A DNA stretch of 58,683 bases from an alpha proteobacterium AAP81b (lineage in GTDB: Bacteria; Pseudomonadota; Alphaproteobacteria; Sphingomonadales; Sphingomonadaceae): the NCBI GenBank assembly GCA_001295935.1, contig LJHX01000089.1, forward strand, positions 1 to 58,683, given 5' to 3'. Positions 36,003 to 46,205 of this stretch are shown here, in pieces. The notes beneath the pieces were generated by a model that did no database searches, was not told where the DNA came from, and saw only the letters and a program-made list of their open reading frames with translations. How positions within the stretch are numbered: position 1 is the first letter of the stretch; each line of letters begins with the position of its first letter. The position numbers and the translations under genes are program-made.

Positions 36003-37367
36003 CTAGAAGCCTTCGAGGCCGTACTGCTTGATCAGGTCGTAAAGCGTCGGCCGGCTGACGCCCAGGATCCTGGCGGCGTTCGACATGTTGTTGTCGGTGC
36101 GCGCCAGCACCCGGCGGATGGCGACACGGTCGGCGGCTTCGCGCACCGCCTTCAGCGACATCGACGCTTCGTCCTGCGGCCCGCCGAGATCGAGGTCACT
36201 CGCCGTCAACCGCGAGCCTTCGGCCATGATGACCGCGCGCTTCATGCGGTTCTCGAGCTCGCGGACATTGCCCGGCCAGTGCCAATCCGACAGCGCGGCG
36301 ATGGCATCGGGCATGAAACCCTTGAAACTACGGCCATTTTCTCGCGAGAAGCGGCCGAGAAAATGATGCGCCAGCAGCACCGCGTCGCCATGGCGTTCGG
36401 CCAGGCTGGGGATGCGGACAACGATTTCGGCGAGGCGATAGTAGAGGTCCTCGCGAAACCGCCCCTCGGCGATCATCGCCTCGAGATTCTGGTGGGTGGC
36501 GCAGACGATGCGCACATCGACCGGGATCGCCTTGCGCCCGCCGATCCGCTCGATAACGCGTTCCTGGAGGAAGCGCAGCAGCTTGACCTGCAGCGGCAGG
36601 GGAATGTCGCCGACTTCGTCGAGGAACAGCGTGCCGCCCTCGGCAAGCTCGATCTTGCCCTCTTGCGTCTTGTTGGCGCCGGTGAAGGCGCCCTTTTCGT
36701 AGCCGAACAGCTCGGATTCGAGCAGATTTTCGGGGATCGCCGCGCAATTGATCGCGATGAAGGGCTTGGCCTGGCGCAGCGAGGCATTGTGCAACCCGCG
36801 CGCCAGCAGCTCCTTGCCGGTGCCCGACGCGCCGAGCAGCATCACCGAGACCTGCGCCGTGGCGACACGCTCGATCATCCGCGCCACCTTGAGCATCTCG
36901 GGCGCCCCGGTGACCATGCCGCCCAGCACATTGCCGCGCGAATCGGCGATCGAATCGGCGAGCCGGCGGTTCTCGGCCTCGAGATCGGCGACATGGAAGG
37001 CGCGCCGCACGATAAGCCCGAGTTCGTCGATATCGACGGGCTTCTGATAGAAGTCGAAGGCGCCCTCGCCGATCGCCCGCCGGGCACTTTCGCGTGCGCC
37101 ATGCCCCGAGGCGACGATGACCTTGATCGCCGGCCGCGCCCGCAGCGCTTCCCCCAGCGTCGCAAAGCCCTCCGAGACGCCGTCGGGATCGGGCGGCAGG
37201 CCGAGATCGAGGGTCATCACCGCCGGCTGGTGGGTGCGCAGCGCGTCGAGCGCCGCTTCGCGCGTGCCCGCGGTGACGACGTCATAGTCCTCATAGGACC
37301 ATTTCAACTGGCGCTGCAGGCCCTCGTCATCCTCGACGACGAGGAGTTTGCGCTTGGGCTCGGTCAT
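36003..37367 (-). CDS. prsR: PEP-CTERM system response regulator PrsR (sigma-54 activator)
   Basis: This is an NtrC-type regulator of 454 residues. It has a receiver with AVMTLDLGLPPDPDG, a Walker A GASGTGKE, the sigma-54 loop GAFTGA, LFLDEVGDIPLPLQ and a C-terminal Fis-type HTH (SNAARILGVSRPTLYDLIKQ). The pairing with PrsK and the sequence match the XrtA/PEP-CTERM-associated PrsR, which activates sigma-54 promoters for export-related genes. The ATG is coupled to the prsK stop (ATGA). Confidence 0.9.
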   Translation of the reverse strand: MTEPKRKLLVVEDDEGLQRQLKWSYEDYDVVTAGTREAALDALRTHQPAVMTLDLGLPPDPDGVSEGFATLGEALRARPAIKVIVASGHGARESARRAIGEGAFDFYQKPVDIDELGLIVRRAFHVADLEAENRRLADSIADSRGNVLGGMVTGAPEMLKVARMIERVATAQVSVMLLGASGTGKELLARGLHNASLRQAKPFIAINCAAIPENLLESELFGYEKGAFTGANKTQEGKIELAEGGTLFLDEVGDIPLPLQVKLLRFLQERVIERIGGRKAIPVDVRIVCATHQNLEAMIAEGRFREDLYYRLAEIVVRIPSLAERHGDAVLLAHHFLGRFSRENGRSFKGFMPDAIAALSDWHWPGNVRELENRMKRAVIMAEGSRLTASDLDLGGPQDEASMSLKAVREAADRVAIRRVLARTDNNMSNAARILGVSRPTLYDLIKQYGLEGF

Positions 37368-39460
37368 TGCGCCGCAACCGCCAGCGCGGCGCGGCCGGCG
37401 TCGGCGCGCGGCAGGAAGACGGTGAAGACGCTGCCCTCGTCCTCGCGGCTGACGACTTCCAGCCGGCCGCCGTGGCTGCGGGCGATCTCGCGCGCCTCAT
37501 AGGCGCCGATGCCGAAGCCCTGCGGCTTGGTCGAGCGGAAGGGCTGGAAAAGCTCCTGGCGGATGAAGCGTGCCGACATGCCGCTGCCCTGGTCCTCGAT
37601 GCGCACCGTCACCTCGGCGGCATCAGCATCGAGGCTGACGCGGATCGGCGCTTCGGGTTCCGAAGCGTCGATGGCGTTCTGGATAAGATGCAGGAACAAT
37701 TGCTCAATCTGTCCAATATCGCCGGCGACGAACAACCGCTCGCCGCTCTTCGCGCCGTCGTTCGCCAGTGTCAACGGCGGGTGGGCGCGCGCCTTGACCG
37801 CCACCACCTCCGCAAGCAGCGCGCCGAGATCGAGGCAGGCCCAATGCGGCTCGCTACGCGTCGGCCGCTGCGACAGGCGCGCCAGCATGTCGTTCATCTT
37901 GCCGACCGAGCTCTGCAGGGTCGCCACCATGTCCTTGCGGAATTCGGGATTGTCGGCATGGCGCTCGGCGTTGCGCGCGACGAGGCTCAGCTGGCTGACG
38001 AGGTTCTTGATGTCGTGCATGATGAAGGCGAAGCGCCGGTTGAATTCGTCGAACTTGGCGGCGTCGTCGAGCGCCAGCTGGGCGGCGCTTTCGGCGATGT
38101 AGCTGCCGGCCTGGCGCCCGAGGGTGCGCAGCAGGTCGTAATCCTCCCAGTTGAGCCCGCGCGGCGCCAGGCTGCGCTCGAGCACCAGGAACCCCGCCAG
38201 CGCATCGAGGTGAACGAGCGGCACCCCCAGCCAGACGCGGACGTTGTCGCGCGCCCAGGCGGGCAGCGCCTCGGGGTTGCTGGCGCGCAGCTGGTTGAAA
38301 TCGAGGATCCGTTGCCCATCCTCGAACAGCCGCGCCAGCGCCGTGTCGTGGCGGATCGGCTCGACCCGCGCCGACTTCCAATGCCATTCGGCGAGCGGCT
38401 GCAACGCTTCCTCGTCGGGAACGAAGAGCACCCCGGCGGGCGAATCGAGCACCGTGCAGATCGCCTGGATGATGCGTTCGTGCATGCCGCCGGCGCCATC
38501 GCCGGTATGGCTGACGGTGGCGATGAAGCGCAGCCATTCGACCCGATAATCATAGCGATAGGCGAAGAAATTCTGGGCGATCTTGACGCGCAGCGCGGCG
38601 CGGAAGCGTGGGGACACCAGAATGATGGTGCCGAGCAGGACGGTGGCGAACAGGAAGCTGATCTGCAGCAGCCGGCCGAGGTCGCCGCCCATCAACCGCA
38701 GGCCATAGGCGAGCAGCGCCATGACGATCAGATAGATACCGATCATCGCGAAGCTGAGCGTGTGGAACACCACCTGGCGCGAAACCTGGACGCGCGACAT
38801 CCAGGCCTCGCGTGCCGCGAACAGCAGCAGCGGCACGACAATGGCATTGGCGGCGCCGCGGATGTTGAAGAGATCTTCCGAAGGCGGCGGCAGCAGGAAG
38901 GTCAGCGTGTAGAAATTGAGATCATAGACGAACAGCCCGCCCATGCCGACGGCGAGGAAGCGCACGCCGCCGCGCACCCCGGCATCGGTCGACACATAGA
39001 GATTATGGACCAGCACCAGCCCCGACACCGCCACCGCCAGCCGCATGACGACGAAGAGCTGCGCCACCGACGACCGGTCGCCGACGAGCACGCCTTCGGT
39101 GGCGCCGAGAAAATCGAGCGCCAGTTGCAGCGCCGCCAGAAAGCCGATCGCGCCGGCGATGATGAACGACGAGCGCAGCCGCTCGTCGAGCCGCCAGCCG
39201 GGGCGCAGCATCGCCACCAGAAAGGCGATCCAGGCGGCCGAGCGCGCGGTTTCGGCCGGCGACAGCAGGCGCCCCCAGCTTTCGGGGTCGCGCGCCGTCA
39301 GCACGAACAGCCCCGCCCAGATCGCCGTCACCGCCGCGGCGCCGGCCAGCCACCAGGAGGCGGCGCTGCGCTGGGGTTGCCAGAGCGCCGCGACGCTCAA
39401 CACGACGAAAGCGACCGCCGCCAGCAAATGGCTGAACAGGCCGATTTCGGTCAACAACAT
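37364..39460 (-). CDS. prsK: PEP-CTERM system histidine kinase PrsK
   Basis: This sensor kinase of 698 residues has an N-terminal region with about seven to eight membrane segments, a GAF domain (about 330-460; CTVLDSPAGVLFVPDEEALQ), the phospho-acceptor histidine in FIMHDIKNLVSQLSLVARN and an ATPase domain (LIQNAIDASEPEAP, GFGIGAYEAREIARSHGG). The HDIKN-box and multi-pass N-terminus are typical of PrsK. ATG 39460 has GGGGGATCG upstream; the frame is open to 39556. Confidence 0.9.
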   Translation of the reverse strand: MLLTEIGLFSHLLAAVAFVVLSVAALWQPQRSAASWWLAGAAAVTAIWAGLFVLTARDPESWGRLLSPAETARSAAWIAFLVAMLRPGWRLDERLRSSFIIAGAIGFLAALQLALDFLGATEGVLVGDRSSVAQLFVVMRLAVAVSGLVLVHNLYVSTDAGVRGGVRFLAVGMGGLFVYDLNFYTLTFLLPPPSEDLFNIRGAANAIVVPLLLFAAREAWMSRVQVSRQVVFHTLSFAMIGIYLIVMALLAYGLRLMGGDLGRLLQISFLFATVLLGTIILVSPRFRAALRVKIAQNFFAYRYDYRVEWLRFIATVSHTGDGAGGMHERIIQAICTVLDSPAGVLFVPDEEALQPLAEWHWKSARVEPIRHDTALARLFEDGQRILDFNQLRASNPEALPAWARDNVRVWLGVPLVHLDALAGFLVLERSLAPRGLNWEDYDLLRTLGRQAGSYIAESAAQLALDDAAKFDEFNRRFAFIMHDIKNLVSQLSLVARNAERHADNPEFRKDMVATLQSSVGKMNDMLARLSQRPTRSEPHWACLDLGALLAEVVAVKARAHPPLTLANDGAKSGERLFVAGDIGQIEQLFLHLIQNAIDASEPEAPIRVSLDADAAEVTVRIEDQGSGMSARFIRQELFQPFRSTKPQGFGIGAYEAREIARSHGGRLEVVSREDEGSVFTVFLPRADAGRAALAVAAQ

Positions 39461-39579
39461 GGCGATCCCCCGGGCGGGCCACAGCCGCTTTGCCGGCGAA
39501 TGTGACAGACGCCATGGTAGCGGTGCCGCCGCGCCTCGGCTAGGGCGCCGCCGCAACCCCCACGAAAGGCGCGATTTCG

Positions 39580-40881
39580 ATGACCACGGACCAACGCATC
39601 TGGCCGGTGATCCTGTCGGGCGGCGCCGGGACGCGGTTGTGGCCGCTGTCGCGGCGGCGCAGCCCCAAGCAGCTGCTGGCGCTGGGCGGCGCCGAGCCGA
39701 TGATCGTCGCGACCGCGGCGCGCACCGCCGATGGGGCGGGTTTTCACCCGCCGATCGTTGTCACCGGCGACGTTCACGCCGATCTGGTTCGCGAGCAGCT
39801 GGGGCCGGCGGCGCGGCTGATCGTCGAGCCGGCGGCGCGCAACACCGCGCCGGCGATCGCCCTTGCCGTGCTGGCGGTCGCCGCCGACGATCCCGACGGG
39901 CTGTTGCTGGTGATGCCGTCGGATCATGTCGTCACCGATCCCGCGGCGCTGCTCGCCGCGGTGGCACGCGCCGCGCCCGCCGCGCGCGACGGCTGGCTGG
40001 TGACCTTCGGCATCACGCCGACGCACCCCGAAACCGGCTATGGCTATATCCGCGCCGGCGACGAAATCGCGCCGGGCGTCCGCGCCGCCGCGGCCTTCGT
40101 CGAAAAGCCGCCGCTGGCGACGGCACAGGCCTATCTCGCCGCCGGCAATTACAGCTGGAATGCCGGCATCTTCCTGTTCGCCGCCAGCGCCATGCGCGCG
40201 GCGCTTGCCGCCCATGCCCCGGCGACCCTCGCCGCGGCCGAAGCCGCGATGGCCGGCGCGGCGCTCACGCCCGGCCGCATCGATCCCGACGCCGCGGCCT
40301 TTCTCGCCGCGCCCTCCGACTCGATCGACTATGCGATCTTCGAAAAAGCGACGCGCGTCGCCGTCTGCCCGGTCGATCCCGGCTGGTCGGACATCGGCAA
40401 TTGGGACGCCCTCCACGCGCTCGGCCCCGCCGATGCCCTCGGCAATGTCGCGAGCGGCACTGTCGTTGCGCATGACACGCAGGATTGCCTGCTGCGCGCC
40501 GAAGGCGTCACCCTGGCGACGATCGGCGTCACCGGGCTGAGCATCATCGCCACCCCCGATGCCGTGCTTGTCGCGGCGCGCGGCCGCGGCCACGACGTCA
40601 AGGCGATCGTCACCCGGCTGGCCGGCGACCCGTTGCTCGAGCGCCCGGGGATCGCGATACGCGCCAGCGGCGAGGAGCGGCTGGTGCATGCCGACGGCAG
40701 CATCGCCGTTCGCAAGCTCGCCGTCGCCGCCGGCGCGACGGTCGCCGTGACGGGCGAGGCGATGCTGGTCGGCGGCGCGGCGCGCCACGATGGCGCGGCG
40801 ATGACGGCGGGCGTGCTGGTGCGCGGCGGGATTATCAGCGACGGCGAGGATGCGGTGCTGCTGCTGTTCGACGCAGGCTGA
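39580..40881 (+). CDS. Mannose-1-phosphate guanylyltransferase
   Basis: This nucleotidyltransferase makes GDP-mannose for polysaccharide synthesis. It shows the signature GGAGTRLWPLSRRRSPKQ, VEPAARNTAPAIALAVLAV, PSDHVVTDP and GNYSWNAGIFLFAA. At 433 residues it lacks the C-terminal cupin isomerase domain of bifunctional ManC, but retains a shorter beta-rich tail. It is divergent from prsK, in keeping with exopolysaccharide-linked export. Confidence 0.88.
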   Translation: MTTDQRIWPVILSGGAGTRLWPLSRRRSPKQLLALGGAEPMIVATAARTADGAGFHPPIVVTGDVHADLVREQLGPAARLIVEPAARNTAPAIALAVLAVAADDPDGLLLVMPSDHVVTDPAALLAAVARAAPAARDGWLVTFGITPTHPETGYGYIRAGDEIAPGVRAAAAFVEKPPLATAQAYLAAGNYSWNAGIFLFAASAMRAALAAHAPATLAAAEAAMAGAALTPGRIDPDAAAFLAAPSDSIDYAIFEKATRVAVCPVDPGWSDIGNWDALHALGPADALGNVASGTVVAHDTQDCLLRAEGVTLATIGVTGLSIIATPDAVLVAARGRGHDVKAIVTRLAGDPLLERPGIAIRASGEERLVHADGSIAVRKLAVAAGATVAVTGEAMLVGGAARHDGAAMTAGVLVRGGIISDGEDAVLLLFDAG

Positions 40882-40920
40882 TCCCCCGCCAGGGCGATGA
40901 TCAGCCTCGCCTATGATAAG

Positions 40921-40939
40921 CATGGCTGCTATAGCCATG
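40921..40939. promoter_or_regulatory. MarR operator candidate (7-bp dyad)
   Basis: CATGGCT-GCTAT-AGCCATG is a perfect inverted repeat ending two bases before the marR ATG. It is placed to block transcription or translation initiation of marR and the downstream efflux genes, as for many autoregulated MarR operators. A -10-like TATGATA lies just upstream at 40912-40918. Confidence 0.65.
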
Positions 40940-40941
40940 AC

Positions 40942-41397
40942 ATGTCCGACAGCCTGGCCCTTCTCATCGGCGATACCTCGCGGCTGCTGCGCCGCAAGTT
41001 CGACAGCCGCGCCCGGCGGCTCGGGGTCAGCCGCGCGCAATGGCAGGTACTGTTCGCGCTGTCGCGCAGCGAGGGCACCAACCAGGCGGGGCTCGCCGAG
41101 GCACTCGATGTCGAAACGATCACCGTCGGTCGCATGGTCGACCGCCTCGAGGATGCGGAGCTCGTCGAACGCCGCGCCGACCCTGCCGATCGCCGCGCCT
41201 GGCGGCTCTACCTGACGCCGCGCGCTCACCCGCTGCTCGAGGAACTCCGCGAGATCGCCGCGGTGCTGATGGCCGAGGCGCTGGTCGACCTCGACGACGC
41301 CGAACAGGCGCAGCTCGCCGAGCTGCTCGGCCGGCTGCGCGCCCGCGTCCAGCGCCGCGACGAGGTACCACCGACCGCCGCGGCAGGCGCGCGCTGA
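40942..41397 (+). CDS. MarR family transcriptional regulator
   Basis: This 151-residue winged-helix protein shows RAQWQVLFALSRSEGTNQAG, the recognition-helix region TITVGRMVDRLEDAELVERR and the wing ADPADRRAWRLYLTP. The ATG at 40942 is chosen over 40897 because it lies just past the dyad operator. It is coupled to the membrane-fusion gene by TGATG and is the likely repressor of the efflux genes. Confidence 0.9.
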   Translation: MSDSLALLIGDTSRLLRRKFDSRARRLGVSRAQWQVLFALSRSEGTNQAGLAEALDVETITVGRMVDRLEDAELVERRADPADRRAWRLYLTPRAHPLLEELREIAAVLMAEALVDLDDAEQAQLAELLGRLRARVQRRDEVPPTAAAGAR

Positions 41398-42425
41398 TGC
41401 ACGCCATCGTCGATCCCGAGACCCTCGCCCGCCCACGTCGCCGCTGGCTGCGGCCGGCACTGCTGCTGTCGGTACCGTTGCTGCTCGTCGCCGTCGGCGC
41501 CTGGCTGTGGCTGGCGAGCGGCGGCAGCGTTTCGACCGACGATGCCTATGTGCAGCAGGACCGGGTGGCGATCAGCAGCGATGTCACCGGGCGCGTCCAG
41601 GCGGTCATCCCGCGCGAAAGCCAGCCCGTGAAGCGCGGCGACGTGCTGATCCGGCTGTGGCCGCGGCCCTTCGAGATCGCGCTGGCGCGTGCCGACGCCG
41701 ATCTCGCGGCGGCGCGCCTGCAGGCGACCGGGCTCAGCGCCGGCACCACCGGCGCCGTCGCCGATGTCGCCGGCAAGCGCGACGCCGTCGCTTTCGCGCG
41801 CGCCGAGCTCGAACGCCAGCAGCGGCTGATGACCGACGGCTTCACGACGCGCGCTCGGCTGCAGGCCGCCGAATATGCGCTGCAGAAGGCGCAGAGCGAA
41901 TATGCCTCGGCATTGGCCGACGTCGATCGCGCCCGCGCCGCCGCCAATGCCAGTGGCCGCGGCACGCATCCGCTGGTGCTGGCGGCGATGGCGGCGCGCG
42001 ACAAGGCGGCGTTCGACCTCGCCCGCACCATCGTCCGGGCGCCGGCCGACGGCATCGCGACGCAGACCGACAAGGTGCTGCCCGGCCAGATCATGATCGC
42101 CGGCGTGCCGACGATGGCGCTGGCGATGACCGGGCGGCGCTGGATCGAAGCCAATTTCAAGGAAACCGACCTCGAGCACATGCGCCCCGGCCAGCGCGCC
42201 ACCATTCGCCTCGATGCCTGGCCGCGCTCGCCGCTGATCGGCCGCGTCGAAAGCATCGGCGCCGCGACGGGCAGCGAGCTGTCGGTGCTGCCGCCGCAGA
42301 ATGCCACCGGCAATTGGGTCAAGGTCGTCCAGCGCGTGCCGGTGCGCATCGCCCTGCCTGCCGATGCGACGGTGCCGCTGATCGCCGGCCTGTCGGCGAC
42401 GGTGACGGTCGAGACGGGCAAGTGA
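41397..42425 (+). CDS. HlyD/EmrA-type membrane fusion protein
   Basis: This is a periplasmic adaptor for an MFS efflux pump, 342 residues. It has an N-terminal membrane anchor (PALLLSVPLLLVAVGAWLWL), then STDDAYVQQDRVAISSDVTG, a helical hairpin and RTIVRAPADGIATQTDKVLP, with EANFKETDLEHMRPGQRATI near the C-terminus. These are EmrA-like signatures. It is probably co-transcribed with marR and the MFS gene 166 bp downstream. Confidence 0.9.
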   Translation: MHAIVDPETLARPRRRWLRPALLLSVPLLLVAVGAWLWLASGGSVSTDDAYVQQDRVAISSDVTGRVQAVIPRESQPVKRGDVLIRLWPRPFEIALARADADLAAARLQATGLSAGTTGAVADVAGKRDAVAFARAELERQQRLMTDGFTTRARLQAAEYALQKAQSEYASALADVDRARAAANASGRGTHPLVLAAMAARDKAAFDLARTIVRAPADGIATQTDKVLPGQIMIAGVPTMALAMTGRRWIEANFKETDLEHMRPGQRATIRLDAWPRSPLIGRVESIGAATGSELSVLPPQNATGNWVKVVQRVPVRIALPADATVPLIAGLSATVTVETGK

Positions 42426-42436
42426 GCCGCTTTGCG

Positions 42437-42570
42437 GCGTGCCTCGACTTCGCTCGGCAGGAGCGGGGTATCTGGGGCGCGAGGCCTGCCTCGACTTCGC
42501 TCGGCATGAGCGGGTATCTCCTGTCCACTCCCGGCTTCCCACGCTCCTGCCGAGCGAAGTCGAGGCACGC
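42437..42570. repeat. 29-bp perfect inverted repeat plus a third copy between the efflux genes
   Basis: GCGTGCCTCGACTTCGCTCG begins the first copy (42437-42465), which is exactly complementary to 42542-42570. A second, slightly diverged copy lies at 42488-42514 in the first orientation. The outer arms enclose 76 bp and would form a strong stem-loop in the efflux mRNA. The sequence looks like a dispersed sphingomonad intergenic repeat (recalled, not searched). Confidence 0.8.
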
Positions 42571-42591
42571 CCCGCCACAGGCCGCGGTTCA

Positions 42592-44130
42592 ATGACGGCC
42601 GATCCCACCGCCGCGCCGGTCGCCAAACCCGCCGCCAGCCCGCTCGTCATCACCGCCGTCGTCATGCTCGGCACCTTCATGACGATCCTCGATTCAACGA
42701 TCGCCAATGTCGCCATCCCCAAGATGCAGCCCTCGCTCGGCGCCGCGTCGGACACGATCACCTGGGTGCTGACCAGCTATATCGTCGCCACCGCCGTCGC
42801 GACGCCGCTGACCGGCTGGCTGGCGTCGAAGATCGGCCGCCGCCAGCTGTTCCTCTGGTCGGTCGCCGGCTTCACCCTGGCGTCGCTGGCCTGCGGGCTG
42901 GCGCAGGACCTCGGCCAGATGGTGGTGTTCCGCATGATCCAGGGGGCGACCGGCGCGACGCTGGCGCCGCTCGGCCAGGCCTATGTCCTCGACGTCTGGC
43001 CGCGCGAGAAGCACGGCAAGGCAATGAGCTGGTGGGGGGTGGGCATCATGGTCGGGCCGATCCTCGGCCCCGTGCTCGGCGCCTGGCTGACCGACAATTA
43101 CGATTGGCGCTGGGTATTCCTGATCAACCTGCCGGTCGGCGTGGTGACTTTGTTTCTCGCCTCGTCGCTGCTGCCGCGCGGGCTCGAGGCGCCGCGCCGC
43201 TTCGACCTCACCGGCTTTGCCTTTCTGGCGCTGGGGGTGGCGGCGCTGCAGCTCTGCCTCGATCGCGGCGAGCAGCTCGACTGGTTCGAAAGCTGGGAAG
43301 TGCGGCTCGAGGCCGGGCTGGCCATCGCCGGGCTCTGGGCCTTCGGCGTCCATGTCGCGACGACGCGTCGCGCGGGGCTCGTCGATCGCAGCCTGCTGCG
43401 CGATCGCAACGTCATGACCGGCTTTCTGTTCATCACCGTGCTCGGCATGCTGCTGGTCAGCACGACGGCGCTGCTGCCGCCCTTGCAGCAGAACCTGCTC
43501 GGCTACCCGGTGCTGACGACGGGCTATCTCCAGGTGCCGCGCGGCATCGGCATCATGCTGGCGATGATGGCGGCGGGGCAGATGATCGGCAAGATCGACA
43601 CGCGCATCATGATCGGCGGCGGCTTCGTGCTGGCCGGCGGCTCGATGTACCTGCTGAGCGGCATCTCGCCGGCGATGGACAGCACGCCCTTCATCACCGC
43701 CGGCTTCATCCAGGGCGTCGGTCTGGGGCTGGTGTTCGTGCCCTTGAACACCATCGCCTTTTCGACCCTGGCGCCGGCGCTGCGGACCGACGCCGCCGGC
43801 TTCTACATGCTGCTGCGCAACCTTGGCGGCTCGCTGGGGATCAGCCTGACGGTCAACGTCCTCGCCCGCCAGACCCAGGTCGCCCATGCCGATCTCGCCA
43901 GCCATGTGACGCCCTACAGCGCCCCCTGGGCCGATCCCGCAACCGCGCATGCCATGGGCCTCGATGGCGTCATGGCGGCGCTCAATGCGGCGATCACCCA
44001 ACAGGCGGCGATGATCGCCTTTGTCGACGTCTTCCGGCTGCTGTTCTGGATCACCTGCGCCTGCCTGCCGCTGCTGCTGCTGCTGAAGCCGGCGCGCGCC
44101 GCCGGGCCGGCGGTGCATCTCGCCGATTGA
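42592..44130 (+). CDS. DHA2-family MFS efflux transporter (EmrB type)
   Basis: This 512-residue protein has about 14 membrane helices. The early motif [20 protein letters not shown] and [20 protein letters not shown], then [10 protein letters not shown] between helices 2 and 3, and the segment [20 protein letters not shown] mark the drug:H+ antiporter DHA2 family. The ATG at 42592 is taken; the open frame reaches back through the repeat to 42439. Substrate unknown. Confidence 0.92.
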   Translation: MTADPTAAPVAKPAASPLVITAVVMLGTFMTILDSTIANVAIPKMQPSLGAASDTITWVLTSYIVATAVATPLTGWLASKIGRRQLFLWSVAGFTLASLACGLAQDLGQMVVFRMIQGATGATLAPLGQAYVLDVWPREKHGKAMSWWGVGIMVGPILGPVLGAWLTDNYDWRWVFLINLPVGVVTLFLASSLLPRGLEAPRRFDLTGFAFLALGVAALQLCLDRGEQLDWFESWEVRLEAGLAIAGLWAFGVHVATTRRAGLVDRSLLRDRNVMTGFLFITVLGMLLVSTTALLPPLQQNLLGYPVLTTGYLQVPRGIGIMLAMMAAGQMIGKIDTRIMIGGGFVLAGGSMYLLSGISPAMDSTPFITAGFIQGVGLGLVFVPLNTIAFSTLAPALRTDAAGFYMLLRNLGGSLGISLTVNVLARQTQVAHADLASHVTPYSAPWADPATAHAMGLDGVMAALNAAITQQAAMIAFVDVFRLLFWITCACLPLLLLLKPARAAGPAVHLAD

Positions 44131-44188
44131 GTGGCCGGCGCGGCGCGATAGGCCTCCCCTTCGCTGCACGCTTTTGCTACCGAAGGGC

Positions 44189-45517
44189 ATGCGTATCCTG
44201 TCCCTGCTGGCGCCTGCCGCCGCCCTCGCCCTTCCCGCCTTCGCCCCGGCCGCGGCGCAGCTGCGGGTCGATATCAACGCCGGGCTCAGCCAGCCGCTGC
44301 CGATCGCCGTGCCGACCTTCCCCGCCGCCAACGCGACCGCCACCGACGCCGGCACGCCCGCCGACCTCGGCGGCCGCATCGCCGCGGTGATCGCCGCCGA
44401 CTTGAAATCCTCGGGGCTGTTCCGGCCGCTCGACCCGGCGGCGTTCACGACACAAGTCAGCGTCGACGACACGCTGCGACCGCAGTTTGCGGCGTGGCGG
44501 ACGCTGGCGGCGCAGGCACTCGTCACCGGCACCGTCGCCGGCAATGCCGACGGCACCATCACGCTGGCCTGCTATGGCTATGATGTTTTCGCCCAGACCG
44601 AGCTCGCCCGCCAGGGCTTCGTCACCACGGCATCGAACTGGCGCCGCGCCGCCCACAAATGCGCCGACCTCGTCTATGCGCGGCTGACCGGCGAGACCGG
44701 CTATTTCGACAGCCGGGTGGTCTATGTCTCGGAAACCGGGGCGCGCACCAGGCGGATCAAGCGCCTCGCGGTGATGGACCAGGACGGCGCCAACCACCGC
44801 TTCCTCACCGCCGGCCAGGCGCTGGTGCTGACGCCGCGCTTCGCGCCGAACAGCCAGACGATCACCTATATGTCATTCGAGGCCAATCGCCCGCGCGTCT
44901 GGCTGTACACGCTCGGTTCAGGCCGCCAGGCGGCGATCGGCGAGTTCCAGGGCATGAGCTTCGCGCCGCGCTTCTCCCCCGATGGCGGCACCCTGGTGTT
45001 CTCGATGGCGGTCGGCGGCAATACCGACGTCTACAAGATGAACCTCGCCAGCCGCGCCGTCACAAGGCTGACCAGCCAGCCAGGCATCGACACGTCCCCG
45101 AGCTTCTCCCCCGACGGCAGCCGCATCGTTTTCGAGAGCGATCGCGGCGGCACCCAGCAGCTCTATGTCATGGCCGCCGACGGTTCCGGCCAGGCGCGCA
45201 TCAGCTTCGGCGAGGGGCGGTCGGCGAGCCCGGTGTGGAGCCCGCGCGGTGACCTCATTGCCTTCACCCGCATCGGCGGCGGGCGCTTCGGCATCGGCGT
45301 CGTCCGCCCCGATGGCGGCGGCGAACGCCTGCTGACCAATGGCTGGCAGGACGAAGGGCCGACATGGTCGCCCAATGGCCGCGTCATCCTCTTCCAGCGC
45401 AGCGCGCGTGGCGGCCGTACCGACCTCTGGTCGGTGGATGTCTCGGGGCAGAACGAGCGCCAGGTGCCGACACCGCTTGACGGGTCGGACCCGGCCTGGT
45501 CGCCGCTGCTGCCATGA
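44189..45517 (+). CDS. tolB: Tol-Pal system protein TolB
   Basis: TolB is the periplasmic beta-propeller of the Tol-Pal envelope system. The 442-residue protein has a signal peptide ([20 protein letters not shown]), an N-terminal domain and propeller repeats such as [40 protein letters not shown] and [17 protein letters not shown] 44189 is chosen over a TTG at 44174. Pal follows 83 bp downstream; tolQRA are not in the window. Confidence 0.95.
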   Translation: MRILSLLAPAAALALPAFAPAAAQLRVDINAGLSQPLPIAVPTFPAANATATDAGTPADLGGRIAAVIAADLKSSGLFRPLDPAAFTTQVSVDDTLRPQFAAWRTLAAQALVTGTVAGNADGTITLACYGYDVFAQTELARQGFVTTASNWRRAAHKCADLVYARLTGETGYFDSRVVYVSETGARTRRIKRLAVMDQDGANHRFLTAGQALVLTPRFAPNSQTITYMSFEANRPRVWLYTLGSGRQAAIGEFQGMSFAPRFSPDGGTLVFSMAVGGNTDVYKMNLASRAVTRLTSQPGIDTSPSFSPDGSRIVFESDRGGTQQLYVMAADGSGQARISFGEGRSASPVWSPRGDLIAFTRIGGGRFGIGVVRPDGGGERLLTNGWQDEGPTWSPNGRVILFQRSARGGRTDLWSVDVSGQNERQVPTPLDGSDPAWSPLLP

Positions 45518-45600
45518 GCGATCGTCACACTTTGCGCGGGCAACAGCGTGCGGTAGATAAGCGTTACAGGGGTTCCTTCCACCCGCGAAAGGTGTCCGGC

Positions 45601-46149
45601 ATGTCGTCGAAGCGTTTGATTCTCCCCCTGCTCGGTGCGGCGCTGCTGTCCGCCTGCGCCACCAAGAAGCAGGCGCTGCCGCCGACACCGCCCGCCGAAG
45701 CCGCGCCGCCCGCCGCCAGCACCGCGCCACCGACGACGACGACGATCCCCGGCGACAGCCCGGTCGGCACCACCAATGTTCCGGGCTCGGTCGCCGATTT
45801 CGTCGCCCAAGCGGGATCGGACAAGGTTCTCTTCGACCTCGACAGCTACGACCTCAACGACGAAGCCCGCGGCATCCTCGGCAAGCAGGCCGAATGGCTG
45901 GCGCGCTATCCGAACATTCGCGTGACCGTCGAAGGCCATGCCGATGAACGCGGCACCCGCGAATATAATCTCGCGCTCGGCGATCGCCGCGCCAATGCCG
46001 CGCGCAATTTCCTGGCAGCGCAGGGCGTTGCCGCCGGGCGGATGACCGTCGTCAGCTATGGCAAGGAACGCCCCGCGGTCGAGGGTAGCGACGACGCCGC
46101 CTGGGCGCAGAATCGCCGCGCCGTTACCGTGATCGCCGGGGCGCGCTGA
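45601..46149 (+). CDS. pal: Peptidoglycan-associated lipoprotein Pal
   Basis: Pal is an outer-membrane lipoprotein that binds peptidoglycan. The 182-residue protein has a lipoprotein signal with lipobox LLSAC at about 16-20, a Pro/Ala/Thr-rich linker, and an OmpA-like domain with VTVEGHADERGTREYNLALG and DRRANAARNFL. The ATG at 45601 is taken because the lipoprotein signal starts there; the open frame reaches to 45514. Confidence 0.95.
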   Translation: MSSKRLILPLLGAALLSACATKKQALPPTPPAEAAPPAASTAPPTTTTIPGDSPVGTTNVPGSVADFVAQAGSDKVLFDLDSYDLNDEARGILGKQAEWLARYPNIRVTVEGHADERGTREYNLALGDRRANAARNFLAAQGVAAGRMTVVSYGKERPAVEGSDDAAWAQNRRAVTVIAGAR

Positions 46150-46205
46150 CGCCGCGGCGGCGCGCGGCGCTTCCGCCGCACGCGCAAATCGCCTAGCGCT
46201 GGCCC

